The notes below the pieces were generated by a model. It was not told where the DNA came from. It saw nothing but the letters and a program-made list of their open reading frames with translations, and made no database searches. The position numbers were made by a program, and so were the translations under genes. Below are positions 51,815-63,949 of a DNA stretch of 64,000 nucleotides, piece after piece. The stretch's first letter is position 1, and each line of letters begins with the position of its first letter. This DNA comes from JAKZRT01 sp965247915 (GTDB lineage: Bacteria > Pseudomonadota > Alphaproteobacteria > Rhodobacterales > Rhodobacteraceae), in NCBI GenBank assembly GCA_965247915.1, contig OZ252048.1, positions 1,860,001-1,924,000 of the forward strand, written 5' to 3'.

Positions 51815-52663
51815 ATGGCCAAAACACTGGCGGTTGCCGTCGTTCACGGAATGGGTGCACAACGCAAGGACAACCCGGACGCTTCAGCCGATCTTTCTTT
51901 TTCGGCCGGCATTCACCGGCAGGTGCGCAAGATCATCGGCGCAAACGATTTCGACGAAAAGATCGCGTGGCGCGAGGTCTATTGGGCGAACGTCCTGCAA
52001 GAACGCCAGGACGCCTATTTTGCCAAGATCGTCGGCAAGACCGATTTCGATATGCTGCGTCGCTTCGTGATGTTCAATCTGTCCGACGCGGCCTCGTATC
52101 GCCAACTGCCCGCCAACAACGCCGACGAGACCTACAAACTGGTCCATGCCCGCGTGGATGGGGTGATTGGCGAGTTGAAGGATGACGCGGGTGACAAGGC
52201 CCCGCAGGTCGTCATCGCGCATTCGCTCGGCGGACACGTCATGTCGAACTACATCTACGACGCCCAGCAGAAAAACAAGGCAGGCAAGGGCGCAAAGACA
52301 CCGATTCAGGCGATGGAGACGGTGGCGAAATTCATCACCTTCGGCTGCAACATCCCGATCTTCGTCTTTGCATATCCGGAAAATGCCGTGGTGCCGATCG
52401 CCTATCCGGGCTCAAAATTGCCGACCCGGCTGAAGATGAAGCCCTGGTGGTACAACTATTATGACCGCGACGATGTGCTTGGCTTTCCGCTGCACGATGT
52501 CTCGCCCAAATACCGGGCGCTGGCGACGAAAAACCAGTTGGCCGATGTCGAGATCAACGCAGGCAACATCCTGACTTCGTGGAACCCGCTATCGCACAAT
52601 GCCTATTGGACGGACGAAGATTTCTACCGCCCGGTCGCGCTCAGGTTGTCCGCGCTGATCTGA
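51815..52663 (+). CDS. Alpha/beta-hydrolase-like protein
   Basis: This is a 282-residue protein. It opens MAKTLAVAVVHGMGAQ (oxyanion HG) and has the nucleophile elbow VVIAHSLGGHVMSN (Ser in HSLGG), as in lipases and esterases. A possible acid/His pair is in LTSWNPLSHNAYW. There is no signal peptide. ATG 51815 has GGGGA about 6 bp upstream. The substrate is not evident. It lies alone between the VPLPA fragment and convergent mmsA. Confidence 0.75.
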   Translation: MAKTLAVAVVHGMGAQRKDNPDASADLSFSAGIHRQVRKIIGANDFDEKIAWREVYWANVLQERQDAYFAKIVGKTDFDMLRRFVMFNLSDAASYRQLPANNADETYKLVHARVDGVIGELKDDAGDKAPQVVIAHSLGGHVMSNYIYDAQQKNKAGKGAKTPIQAMETVAKFITFGCNIPIFVFAYPENAVVPIAYPGSKLPTRLKMKPWWYNYYDRDDVLGFPLHDVSPKYRALATKNQLADVEINAGNILTSWNPLSHNAYWTDEDFYRPVALRLSALI

Positions 52664-52681
52664 GGTCAGGTGTCCGCCCGA

Positions 52682-54181
52682 TCAGTCCATGGCCCCGAAA
52701 TGAAACTCGCCGCCTTCCTTCAGACCCGACGGCCAGCGCGCCGTCACGGTCTTGGTGCGGGTGTAAAACCGGAACCCGTCCGGCCCGTGCTGGTTCAGGT
52801 CTCCGAACATTGATTTCTTCCAGCCGCCGAACGTGTGATAGGCCAGCGGCACTGGGATCGGCACATTAACGCCGACCATTCCGATGTTGATTCGATGGGC
52901 AAAATCCCGAGCCGTGTCACCGTCGCGCGTGAAAATCGCCGTGCCGTTGCCGAATTCGTGGTCCATCGCCAGGCCTAGTGCCTCTTCATAGCTCTGCGCA
53001 CGCACCGTGCTCAGGACCGGCCCGAAGATCTCGGTCTTGTAGATGTCCATATCCTTAGTGACCCGGTCAAACAGATGCGGGCCGACGAAAAACCCGTCCT
53101 CATATCCCTGCAACGAAAAGCCCCGGCCATCGACCACCAATTCGGCGCCCTGGTCGATGCCCGTCTGCACCAGCCGTTCGATATTGGCCTTGGCGGCGGC
53201 GGTCACGACGGGGCCATAATCCATGTCTTCGCCAGCGGTATAGGGTCCGACCTTCAGCTTCTCGATGCGCGGCACCAGCTTTTCGATCAGCGCATCCGCG
53301 GTGGCATCGCCGACCGGCACCGCCACCGAGATCGCCATGCACCGCTCGCCCGCCGCGCCAAATCCCGCCCCGATCAGCGCATCCGCCGCCTGATCCATGT
53401 CGGCGTCGGGCATAATTATCATGTGGTTCTTGGCCCCGCCAAAGCACTGCGCGCGTTTGCCCGCCGCCGTGGCGCGGGCATAGATGTATTGCGCAATCGG
53501 CGTCGACCCGACAAATCCCACGGCCTGAACAATGTCACTGTCCAAAATCGCATCAACCGCTTCCTTGTCGCCATTGACGACCTGCAACAGACCATCGGGC
53601 AGCCCGGCCTCGGCCATCAATTCGGCCAGCATGATCGGCACCGTTGGGTCGCGCTCGGACGGCTTCAGGATCATCGCGTTGCCGCTGACCAGGGCCGGGC
53701 AGAACTTCCACATCGGGATCATCGCCGGAAAGTTGAACGGGGTGATGCCCGCGACCACGCCCAAAGACTGGCGCATCGAATACATGTCGATGCCGCGGCC
53801 GGCGCTGTCGGTGTAATCGCCCTTCAGGTGATGCGGCGCGCCGATGCAAAACTCGGCCACCTCCAGCCCCCGCTGCACGTCGCCGCGCGCGTCGGGCAGG
53901 GTCTTGCCGTGCTCGCGGCTCAGCGCCTCGGCCAGCTTGTCCATGTCGCGATTGAGAAGCCCCACGAACTTCATCATCACCCGCGCCCGGCGCTGCGGGT
54001 TGGTGGCGGCCCAGCCGACCTGCGCTTGCGCCGCCCCGGCAACCGTATCTGCAACCTCGCCGGCACTGGCCAGCGCCACTTGCGCCTGAACTTCGCCGAT
54101 TGCCGGGTTGAACACATCCGCCGTGCGCCCGGATGCGCCCGCCACCTGTTTGCCATTAATGAAATGTCCGATCTGTTCCAT
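52682..54181 (-). CDS. mmsA: Methylmalonate-semialdehyde dehydrogenase (CoA-acylating)
   Basis: This 499-residue aldehyde dehydrogenase converts malonate or methylmalonate semialdehyde to acetyl- or propionyl-CoA in valine and inositol breakdown. It has the NAD site FVGSTPIAQYIY, FNFPAMIPMW and ILKPSERDP, the catalytic Cys in AAGERCMAISVAV, and the family ending RFYTRTKTVTARWP. The Cys-Met after GER and the lack of the general-base Glu are typical of the CoA-dependent branch. The ATG at 54181 has GGAGGCGG upstream. Confidence 0.95.
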   Translation of the reverse strand: MEQIGHFINGKQVAGASGRTADVFNPAIGEVQAQVALASAGEVADTVAGAAQAQVGWAATNPQRRARVMMKFVGLLNRDMDKLAEALSREHGKTLPDARGDVQRGLEVAEFCIGAPHHLKGDYTDSAGRGIDMYSMRQSLGVVAGITPFNFPAMIPMWKFCPALVSGNAMILKPSERDPTVPIMLAELMAEAGLPDGLLQVVNGDKEAVDAILDSDIVQAVGFVGSTPIAQYIYARATAAGKRAQCFGGAKNHMIIMPDADMDQAADALIGAGFGAAGERCMAISVAVPVGDATADALIEKLVPRIEKLKVGPYTAGEDMDYGPVVTAAAKANIERLVQTGIDQGAELVVDGRGFSLQGYEDGFFVGPHLFDRVTKDMDIYKTEIFGPVLSTVRAQSYEEALGLAMDHEFGNGTAIFTRDGDTARDFAHRINIGMVGVNVPIPVPLAYHTFGGWKKSMFGDLNQHGPDGFRFYTRTKTVTARWPSGLKEGGEFHFGAMD

Positions 54182-54427
54182 ACCCGCCTCCCCGCATGGC
54201 TACGATTTCGCGCGCAACCTATCCCCGCAACTTGGTGGGCGAAAGGGGCAGTTGCCGGGTTTGGCGCGAATATTCCCGAAATCCGCGTCGCGCCCTGCCA
54301 GCGCTGCAGGCGGGCGCAAAACACGTCCTGCGCCGGGCGCGCGCAAATTGAAATCGCCCGGCACTTGACAGCCGCGCCACTTCAGCGCGACGGTGGGGAC
54401 AAGCACTTGGTTTTTATGGAGGTGACG

Positions 54428-54862
54428 ATGCTGGTTCAAACGATGTTGAATGCCAAACCGTCGAATACGGTCATCACCATCAGCCCCGACGCCAGTGTTT
54501 CGGACGCCACCGCCATTCTGTCGGAAAAACGGATCGGCGCGATCATCGTCTCGGCCGATGGAACGACGCCGGACGGGATCTTGAGCGAACGCGACATCGT
54601 GCGCGAACTGGGGCGACGCGGAGCGGCGTGCCTGAATGACAAAGTGCGCGACCTGATGACCTCGTCGCTGGTGACCTGCTCACCATCCAATACCGTCGAC
54701 AAGATCATGGCCGACATGACCGCAGGCCGGTTTCGCCACATGCCGGTGCTGGTCGATGGCGCTATGGTCGGGCTGATCTCGATTGGCGACGTTGTGAAAG
54801 CCCGCATCGACGATCTGGCGCACGAAAAAGACGCCTTGCAAGACATGATTATGGGCCGCTGA
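54428..54862 (+). CDS. Twin CBS-domain protein
   Basis: This 144-residue protein is made of two CBS modules: TISPDASVSDATAILSEKRIG with GILSERDIVRELG, and CSPSNTVDKIMADMTAGRFRH with LISIGDVVKARI. CBS pairs bind adenine nucleotides and sense energy state. ATG 54428 is chosen over 54416 because GGAGGTG lies 5 bp upstream. Stand-alone proteins of this size are common in alphaproteobacteria, with partners unknown. recA follows after a promoter gap. Confidence 0.9.
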   Translation: MLVQTMLNAKPSNTVITISPDASVSDATAILSEKRIGAIIVSADGTTPDGILSERDIVRELGRRGAACLNDKVRDLMTSSLVTCSPSNTVDKIMADMTAGRFRHMPVLVDGAMVGLISIGDVVKARIDDLAHEKDALQDMIMGR

Positions 54863-54933
54863 TCGCCAGGACCCCAGTAACGCTTCCTTAATCTCTGCCT
54901 GTTCCAACTGATCCGTACAATTTTAGTTGAAAT

Positions 54934-54948
54934 GTTCTCGTTTTGATC
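54934..54948 (+). promoter_or_regulatory. LexA (SOS) box 1 upstream of recA
   Basis: GTTC (54934-54937), seven bases, GATC (54945-54948). This matches the GTTC-N7-GATC site described for Rhodobacter LexA, in the expected place about 85 bp before recA. Confidence 0.7.
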
Positions 54949-54962
54949 GCATAGTGCGAAAA

Positions 54963-54977
54963 GAACAAGGCAGGAAC
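54963..54977 (-). promoter_or_regulatory. LexA (SOS) box 2 upstream of recA
   Basis: On the minus strand GTTC-N7-GTTC (GAAC at 54963-54966 and 54974-54977 on +), the canonical alphaproteobacterial LexA site. Its start is 29 bp from that of box 1, near three helical turns. Confidence 0.65.
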
Positions 54978-55030
54978 ATCGCGGGGCGTTGCCGGGTGGC
55001 GGGCTCTGTGGAATAAGGAGAGTGGTACTC

Positions 55031-56092
55031 ATGTCGGCAAACCTACTGGAGCTTGACGGGAAGCGGAAAATGGACAAGCAAAAGGCGCTGGAATCGGCGC
55101 TGGCGCAGATCGAACGGCAGTTCGGCAAGGGCTCGATCATGAAGCTCGGCGACGAAGGCGCCATCCAAGAGATCGAAGCCACGTCAACCGGCTCCATCGG
55201 GCTCGACATCGCGCTGGGGATCGGCGGTCTGCCCAAGGGCCGGGTGGTCGAGATTTACGGGCCCGAATCCTCGGGAAAAACCACGCTGGCGCTGCACTGC
55301 GTGGCCGAAGAACAGAAAAATGGCGGCGTTTGCGCTTTTGTCGATGCCGAACATGCGCTTGATCCGCTCTATGCGCGCAAGCTCGGTGTCGATATTGAAG
55401 AGCTTTTGATCTCGCAGCCCGACACCGGCGAGCAGGCGCTGGAAATTACCGACACGCTGGTGCGCTCGGGCGCGATCAGCATGATTGTGATCGATTCCGT
55501 GGCCGCTCTGACCCCCAAGGCCGAACTGGAAGGCGATATGGGCGACCATCAGGTCGGGGCCCAGGCGCGGCTGATGAGCCAGGCGATGCGCAAGCTGACC
55601 GGCTCGATCTCGAAATCGAAATGCATGGTCATCTTCATCAACCAGATCCGCATGAAAATCGGCGTAATGTTCGGCTCGCCTGAAACAACTTCGGGCGGTA
55701 ACGCCCTGAAATTCTACGCATCTGTGCGTCTCGACATCCGCCGGGTCGGGGCGATCAAAGACCGCGACGAAGTAGTCGGCAACGCCACCCGCGTCAAGGT
55801 GGTCAAGAACAAGGTCGCGCCGCCTTTCAAGCAGGTCGAGTTTGACATCATGTACGGCGAAGGCATCTCGAAGATGGGCGAACTGGTCGATATGGGCGTC
55901 AAGGCCGGGATCGTCGAAAAGTCGGGCTCTTGGTTTTCCTATGGTGACGAACGCATCGGGCAGGGCCGCGAAAACGCCAAGAACTATCTGCGCGAAAATA
56001 CTTCCGTGGCGGTCGAGATCGAAGACAAGATCCGCGCCGCGCACGGGCTGGATTTCGACGGCTCCGAAAACGACGACGTGCTCGAGGCGTGA
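55031..56092 (+). CDS. recA: Recombinase RecA
   Basis: This 353-residue ATP-dependent strand-exchange protein and LexA co-protease has Walker A GPESSGKTTLA, the Walker B-like region MIVIDSVAAL, DNA loops L1 (EGDMGDHQVGAQARLMSQ) and L2 (GVMFGSPETTSGGNALKF). The start ATG 55031 follows AAGGAGAG; the usual N-terminus MDKQKALESALAQIE is preceded by an 18-residue extension seen in relatives. Two LexA boxes lie upstream, so SOS induction is expected. Confidence 0.98.
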   Translation: MSANLLELDGKRKMDKQKALESALAQIERQFGKGSIMKLGDEGAIQEIEATSTGSIGLDIALGIGGLPKGRVVEIYGPESSGKTTLALHCVAEEQKNGGVCAFVDAEHALDPLYARKLGVDIEELLISQPDTGEQALEITDTLVRSGAISMIVIDSVAALTPKAELEGDMGDHQVGAQARLMSQAMRKLTGSISKSKCMVIFINQIRMKIGVMFGSPETTSGGNALKFYASVRLDIRRVGAIKDRDEVVGNATRVKVVKNKVAPPFKQVEFDIMYGEGISKMGELVDMGVKAGIVEKSGSWFSYGDERIGQGRENAKNYLRENTSVAVEIEDKIRAAHGLDFDGSENDDVLEA

Positions 56093-56114
56093 GCGGACGC
56101 TGAAAGCGTGACAC

Positions 56115-56138
56115 AGGGGCGGTCCCAGGGCCGCCCCT
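56115..56138. terminator. Hairpin downstream of recA
   Basis: AGGGGCGG (56115-56122) pairs with CCGCCCCT (56131-56138) around an 8-base loop, 22 bp after the recA stop. There is no strong T-run, so termination is probable but not proven. Confidence 0.6.
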
Positions 56139-56312
56139 TGACGTTGTCAGGGTCCGCGCTGTGGCGTTGCTGAAACTTTAATTCTTTAAGATCAAAGGCT
56201 AAACCCCCTGTCTCTATGGCGTCGCTTCAAGGCTGGGCGGCATCAACGGCTGTGGACACCCGCTTTGACCCCGCATAATACCAAGCCTGACCAGTTTTTT
56301 CCGAGCCCGAAT

Positions 56313-58969
<2,657 letters not shown>

Positions 58970-58970
<1 letters not shown>

Positions 58971-59254
58971 TGACCGCGCTTTGGATCGCCCATGTCACCG
59001 TGACCGACGCAGAAACCTATGCGAATTATGCCGCGCTTGCCACCGAGGCGATAACCGCCCACGGCGGCGTCTTTCTGGCGCGCGGCGGGACATACGTGCA
59101 GCTCGAAGGCCGCGATCATGCCCGCAACGTGGTGACGCGGTTCCCGTCGCTTGCGGCCGCCCAGGCCTGTTACAATTCACCGAAATACCAGCAAGCGCTT
59201 GAGTTTGCCAAGAAATCATCCGAACGCTCGGTGGTTCTGGTCGAAGAAATCTGA
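58970..59254 (+). CDS. DUF1330 family protein
   Basis: This is a 94-residue ferredoxin-like (dimeric alpha-beta barrel) protein of DUF1330: WIAHVTVTDAETYANY, FLARGGTYVQLEGRD and FPSLAAAQACYNSPKYQQAL. The biochemical function of the family is not established. It overlaps the alaS stop by one base (TGATG), indicating translational coupling. It is convergent with typA; the two stops meet at 59254/59255. Confidence 0.85.
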
Positions 59255-61075
59255 TCAGACCGGTGCCCGCGCCGCGCGTTTGCGCGCGTGCGGGTCCAAG
59301 AGCCGCTTGCGCAGCCGCAGGGCACGCGGCGTGACCTCGACCAGCTCATCGTCATCGACATAAGCGATGGCCTGCTCCAGGCTCATGCGCACCGGGGTGG
59401 TCAGGCGCACCGCCTCGTCGGTGCCGCTGGCCCGCACATTAGTCAGCTTCTTGCCCTTCAACGGGTTCACTTCCAGATCGTTCTCGCGGCTGTGTTCGCC
59501 GATAATCATGCCGGCATAGACCGGTTCCTGCGCGCCGATAAACATCCGGCCCCGGTCTTCGAGGTTAAAGAGCGCGTAGGCCACCGAAACCCCGTTTTCC
59601 ATAGAAATCAGCACACCAGCACGACGCCCCGGAATAGCACCTTTATGCGGCGCCCAGGCGTGGAACACCCGGTTCAGAACCCCGGTACCGCGCGTGTCGG
59701 TCAGAAATTCGCCGTGATAACCGATCAGCCCGCGCGACGGCACCAGCGCCACGATGCGGGTTTTGCCGGCACCGGCGGGGCGCATTTCGGTCATCTCGCC
59801 GCGCCGCGGCCCGGTAACCTTTTCGATCACCGCGCCGGTAAACTCATCGTCGACGTCGATGGTGACCTCTTCGACCGGTTCGTGGCGAACCCCGTCGATG
59901 TCGCGGAAGATGACCTGCGGGCGCGCGATCGAAAGCTCAAAGCCCTCGCGGCGCATGTTTTCGATCAGCACCCCCATCTGCAGCTCACCGCGCCCCGCCA
60001 CCTCGAATGCCTCGCCGCCCGCCGCGTCGCTGACCCAGATCGCCACGTTCCGCTCGGCCTCGCGCATCAGCCGCTCGCGGATCACCCGGCTTTGCACCTT
60101 CTTGCCGTCGCGCCCCGCAAGTGGCGAAGTATTAATCCCGAATGACACCGATATTGTCGGCGGATCAATGGCTTGGGCGGGCAGGGGGGTATCGACCTCC
60201 AGGGCGGCGATGATGTCCGAGACCGTGGCGCGGGACATGCCGGCAAGGGTCACGATATCGCCTGCCTGCGCCTCGTCAATCGGTTGCTGCGACAGCCCGC
60301 GAAACGCCAGTATCTTGGACACGCGAAATCGCTCGATGCGCTCGCCCAGGCGCGAAATGGCCTGAACATTGGCCCCAATTTTGATGCGCCCGGTCTCGAT
60401 GCGACCAGTCAGCACGCGCCCCAGATAGGGATCGGCACTGAGCGTGGTGACCAGCATCGAAAAGTCCTCGCCAACCCGCGCCGCCTGACGCGGCGGCGGC
60501 ACATGCGCCACCACCAGGTCAAAAAGCGCCGCCAGATCGCGGCGCGGCCCATCCAGCCCGGCATCGGCCCACCCGGTTCGCCCCGAGGCGTAAAGATGCG
60601 GGAAATCAAGCTGATCGTCGTCGGCATCAAGTGCCGCGAACAGGTCGAAAACCTCGTCCAGGGCGCGGTCGGGTTCGGCGTCGGGCCTGTCGACCTTGTT
60701 CAGAACCACGATCGGGCGCAGCCCCAGCGCCAGCGCCTTTGAGGTGACAAACTTGGTCTGCGGCATCGGTCCCTCAGCCGCATCGACCAGCAAGACCACG
60801 CCGTCGACCATCGAAAGAATGCGCTCCACCTCGCCGCCGAAATCGGCGTGGCCGGGTGTGTCGACGATATTGATCCGGGTGCCCTTCCATTCCACGGATG
60901 TGCATTTGGCCAGAATGGTGATCCCGCGCTCGCGCTCTATATCATCGCTGTCGAGCGCGCGTTCGGCGATCGCCTGGCCTTTGCGAAAGGCACCGGACTG
61001 GCGCAACAGCGCGTCGACCAGCGTGGTTTTGCCATGGTCCACATGCGCGATGATCGCGATATTGCGAAGGTCCAT
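59255..61075 (-). CDS. typA: Ribosome-associated GTPase TypA/BipA
   Basis: This 606-residue translational GTPase has G1 AHVDHGKTTL, the switch region ERERGITILAKC, G3 DTPGHADFGGEVERI and G4 LNKVDRPDA. EF-G-like domains III and V and the TypA-specific C-terminal domain follow (VALVPSRGLIGYHGEFLTD, GVSVAYALFNLEDRG). It aids ribosome assembly, especially in the cold. Full length and apparently monocistronic. Confidence 0.97.
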   Translation of the reverse strand: MDLRNIAIIAHVDHGKTTLVDALLRQSGAFRKGQAIAERALDSDDIERERGITILAKCTSVEWKGTRINIVDTPGHADFGGEVERILSMVDGVVLLVDAAEGPMPQTKFVTSKALALGLRPIVVLNKVDRPDAEPDRALDEVFDLFAALDADDDQLDFPHLYASGRTGWADAGLDGPRRDLAALFDLVVAHVPPPRQAARVGEDFSMLVTTLSADPYLGRVLTGRIETGRIKIGANVQAISRLGERIERFRVSKILAFRGLSQQPIDEAQAGDIVTLAGMSRATVSDIIAALEVDTPLPAQAIDPPTISVSFGINTSPLAGRDGKKVQSRVIRERLMREAERNVAIWVSDAAGGEAFEVAGRGELQMGVLIENMRREGFELSIARPQVIFRDIDGVRHEPVEEVTIDVDDEFTGAVIEKVTGPRRGEMTEMRPAGAGKTRIVALVPSRGLIGYHGEFLTDTRGTGVLNRVFHAWAPHKGAIPGRRAGVLISMENGVSVAYALFNLEDRGRMFIGAQEPVYAGMIIGEHSRENDLEVNPLKGKKLTNVRASGTDEAVRLTTPVRMSLEQAIAYVDDDELVEVTPRALRLRKRLLDPHARKRAARAPV

Positions 61076-61282
61076 TTCGATGCCTGTGATTGCCTGGCGC
61101 GCGCATAGCCCGTGGCGGTGCCAATGGCCAGCCCTAAGAACACCTAACGCAAGATGCCGGATAATTGATTCGCGCCGTTCCCACGTTTCGCCGGGGCTTC
61201 AGCCCCGGATCGCGCCTGCCCGCCCCAAGGCGGGCGCGATCCGGAGTACGATGCCGAGCGTTTCAATCAAGGGTCAATTAAC

Positions 61283-61618
61283 TCAATGCGTGGCGGTCGC
61301 CGAAAATAGCTGAATGATCACGATCCCGACCAGGATCAGCCCGATCCCCAGAACCGCCGCCCAGTCCAGCCGCTGACCGAAGACCGCAAAGCCGATAATT
61401 GCGATTAGCACGATGCCCAGGCCGGACCACATGGCATACATGATGCCGACCGGCATCACCTTTAGCGTCAGCGCCAGCAGATAGAACGATATTGCATAGG
61501 CCACTACGACAACGACTGCGGGGGCCAACCGCGTGAACTGGTGGCTGGCCTGCAGCGCCGTTGTGCCGATGGTCTCGGCGATCACAGCCAGGATAAGAAA
61601 GATGAAATGTTTGGGCAT
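61283..61618 (-). CDS. Small multidrug resistance (SMR/EmrE-family) transporter
   Basis: This is a 111-residue protein with four membrane helices. The essential membrane Glu is in LAVIAETIGTTAL, and YAMWSGLGIVLIAIIG holds the Trp and Gly of helix 3. EmrE-type dimers export cationic compounds or guanidinium in exchange for protons. The specific substrate is not evident. Upstream on the minus strand there is a short gap, then a DUF6356-type gene. Confidence 0.93.
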   Translation of the reverse strand: MPKHFIFLILAVIAETIGTTALQASHQFTRLAPAVVVVVAYAISFYLLALTLKVMPVGIMYAMWSGLGIVLIAIIGFAVFGQRLDWAAVLGIGLILVGIVIIQLFSATATH

Positions 61619-61736
61619 GGGTTCCCCCGCAACTCATCTGCCCGGTCATGTACCGGCCATTCACGGCAATCCTGTCGCCCGACGCACGCCGAAATTCAAT
61701 CAAAAACTGACGCCGCGCGGGCCTTGCGCATGCGGC

Positions 61737-61943
61737 TCAGTTTCCCCGGTTGTGGGTCTGCGCATACATGCCCGCGATCATCCGGCTGGCGGTCTTTTCA
61801 AAAAGGGCGGGAATCAGCGCGTGGATCAGGGCCGCCAAACCTGCCCCGAACAGTCGTGCAGCAAAACTGCCGGCAAAAATCAGGTGCTCGACATAGCTCT
61901 CTTCAACGCTGCGGGGGTGATCCAGAAAAACGCGGGTAATCAT
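61737..61943 (-). CDS. DUF6356-like small membrane protein
   Basis: This 68-residue protein, MITRVFLDHPRSVEESYVEH then AARLFGAGLAALIHALIPALF, resembles small capsule/DUF6356 proteins of Rhodobacterales, with one hydrophobic helix and a polar C-terminus. ATG 61943 is chosen because GAGG lies 6-7 bp upstream, and it gives the family start. ATG 61958 and 61955 are possible. Function unknown. Confidence 0.7.
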   Translation of the reverse strand: MITRVFLDHPRSVEESYVEHLIFAGSFAARLFGAGLAALIHALIPALFEKTASRMIAGMYAQTHNRGN

Positions 61944-62062
61944 TTCGGGCCTCATCATGTTTGGTTGGGTTCAGGTAACCTAGCCCTATTCAGGGTCAAT
62001 ACTTTCCCAATATTAGCGCGATTTTGCTTTTCTTTGTGATTATATCCCCTATTATCCTCTGC

Positions 62063-62521
62063 ATGGTGGATATTGATGCATTCGATCAGAAAATCCTGCA
62101 CCAATTACAGCGCGACGCGACCATTCCGCTCGAGAAACTGGGCGATGCGGTCGGGCTGTCGCGCAACGCGGTCTGGCGCCGCGTGCGCGCGCTCGAGGCG
62201 ACAGGTGTCATCGCCCGGCGCGTGGCGATTCTCGACGCAGAAAAACTTGGCCTTGACCTTAGCGTCTTCATCTTTGTGCGCACCCGCGCCCACGACCCGG
62301 ACTGGCTTGGCAAATTCGCCGCTGCCACCCGCGCCATGCCCCAGATTCAGGGCGCCTACCGGATGACCGGTGATCTCGACTATCTGATCCGGGCCCGGGT
62401 GCGCGACATGGCCGATTATGACGCGCTTTATCAGCGGCTGATCCGCAAAGTCGAAATGTCGGACGTGTCGGCCAGCTTTGTGATGGAAGAGATCAAGGAA
62501 ACCACCGCGCTGCCGGTCTAA
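62063..62521 (+). CDS. Lrp/AsnC-family transcriptional regulator
   Basis: This 152-residue regulator has an N-terminal winged HTH (DQKILHQLQRDATIPLEKLG, LSRNAVWRRVRALEATGVI) and a C-terminal AsnC/RAM effector domain (GAYRMTGDLDYLIRARVRD). It binds amino acids and controls nearby or global metabolic genes. ATG 62063 is used; the frame is open further upstream. It lies divergently from the DUF6356-like gene and convergently to icd; the target is unknown. Confidence 0.93.
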   Translation: MVDIDAFDQKILHQLQRDATIPLEKLGDAVGLSRNAVWRRVRALEATGVIARRVAILDAEKLGLDLSVFIFVRTRAHDPDWLGKFAAATRAMPQIQGAYRMTGDLDYLIRARVRDMADYDALYQRLIRKVEMSDVSASFVMEEIKETTALPV

Positions 62522-62613
62522 TCAGCTACCGGTTCGCGCCCTTTGTATTCCGGGTATTTTCACTTTATCTAATAACTACAATTAGTTACAAGGTTGCTCA
62601 TCCTTGAGCACAG

Positions 62614-63825
62614 TCAATTCAACGCCCGATCCAGATTTTCGTTGATCTTTTCCATGAACCCCGTCGTGGTCAGCCATTTCTGGTCGGGCCCCACCAAAAG
62701 CGCCAGATCCTTTGTCATGTCACCCGCCTCGACGGTCTCGACGACCACCCGTTCCAGGGTTCCGGCAAACCTGGCCAGTGCGGCGTTGTCGTCGAGCTTG
62801 GCCCGGTGCTTCAGCCCGCCGGTCCAGGCATAGATCGAGGCGATTGAATTGGTCGAAGTTGCCTTGCCGGCCTGATGCTGGCGATAGTGGCGGGTGACCG
62901 TCCCATGCGCCGCTTCAGCTTCGACGATCTTGCCGTCCGGCGTCATCAACTGGCTGGTCATCAATCCCAGAGAACCAAAGCCTTGCGCGACGGTATCTGA
63001 CTGGACGTCGCCATCATAATTCTTGCAGGCCCAGACGAAGCCCCCCGACCATTTCATCGCCGCGGCCACCATGTCGTCGATCAGCCGGTGTTCGTAGGTG
63101 ATCCCGGCTTGCGCGAACTTGTCTTTGAATTCCTCGTCGAAAACCTTCTGGAACAGGATCATAAACTGACCATCGTATTGCTTCAGAATGGTGTTCTTGG
63201 TCGACAGATAGACCGGCCAGCCAAGCAACAGACCGTAATTCAGCGACGCCCGCGCAAAATCCATGATCGAGCCGTCGAGGTTGTACATGCCCATGTAAAC
63301 GCCCGACGACGGCGCCTTATAAACCTCGTGTTCGATGACCTCGCCATCGTCGCCGACAAACTTCATGCTCAGGGTGCCGGGGCCTGGAAATTTCATGTCG
63401 GTGGCGCGGTACTGGTCGCCAAAAGCGTGGCGTCCGATCACGATCGGCCGGGTCCAGCCCGGCACCAGCCGCGGCACGTTGCGGCAGATGATCGGCGCGC
63501 GAAACACCACACCACCGAGGATATTGCGGATCGTGCCATTGGGGCTGCGCCACATCTTTTTCAGGCCAAATTCCTCGACCCGCGCCTCATCCGGCGTGAT
63601 GGTCGCGCATTTGACGCCGACGCCGACTTGCTTGATCTTTTCGGCCGCATCGATGGTGATCTGGTCTTCGGTGCGGTCGCGTTCCTCGATGCCCAGGTCG
63701 TAATAAATCAGATCCACGTCCAGATAGGGCAGGATCAGTTTTTTCTTGATAAAGTCCCAGATGATGCGGGTCATTTCGTCACCGTCGAGCTCGACGATCG
63801 GGTTTTCGACTTTGATCTTGGTCAT
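62614..63825 (-). CDS. icd: Isocitrate dehydrogenase (NADP+, homodimeric)
   Basis: This 403-residue enzyme oxidises isocitrate to 2-oxoglutarate in the citrate cycle. It belongs to the eukaryote-like dimeric class: VELDGDEMTRIIW, KKMWRSPNGTIRNILGG, the substrate Tyr/Lys region IDDMVAAAMKWSGGFVWACKN (split here across the active site), and AAHGTVTRHYRQHQ for NADP. Full length. An inverted repeat at 63901-63920 lies about 75 bp upstream and may control it. Confidence 0.96.
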   Translation of the reverse strand: MTKIKVENPIVELDGDEMTRIIWDFIKKKLILPYLDVDLIYYDLGIEERDRTEDQITIDAAEKIKQVGVGVKCATITPDEARVEEFGLKKMWRSPNGTIRNILGGVVFRAPIICRNVPRLVPGWTRPIVIGRHAFGDQYRATDMKFPGPGTLSMKFVGDDGEVIEHEVYKAPSSGVYMGMYNLDGSIMDFARASLNYGLLLGWPVYLSTKNTILKQYDGQFMILFQKVFDEEFKDKFAQAGITYEHRLIDDMVAAAMKWSGGFVWACKNYDGDVQSDTVAQGFGSLGLMTSQLMTPDGKIVEAEAAHGTVTRHYRQHQAGKATSTNSIASIYAWTGGLKHRAKLDDNAALARFAGTLERVVVETVEAGDMTKDLALLVGPDQKWLTTTGFMEKINENLDRALN

Positions 63826-63900
63826 AAAGGCCCCCTTGGCCGGCTTCGGGTGAATCGGATTTGGTGCCCGGATACCCTATCCGTATCAGCGGCGAAAGGG

Positions 63901-63920
63901 CTGTATACGTTTGTATACAG
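63901..63920. promoter_or_regulatory. Perfect inverted repeat upstream of icd (operator-like)
   Basis: CTGTATAC, GTTT, GTATACAG. Both arms contain GTATAC. Position and symmetry suggest a regulator-binding site between icd and the gene entering from the right edge. Confidence 0.45.
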
Positions 63921-63949
63921 TTTGGTGCGGAGGTGGGTCGGCGGATGCC

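Noticed and set aside
53075..54427. Long N-terminal extension of the CBS protein
   Set aside because: It is antisense to mmsA. GGAGGTG and ATG 54428 mark the real start.
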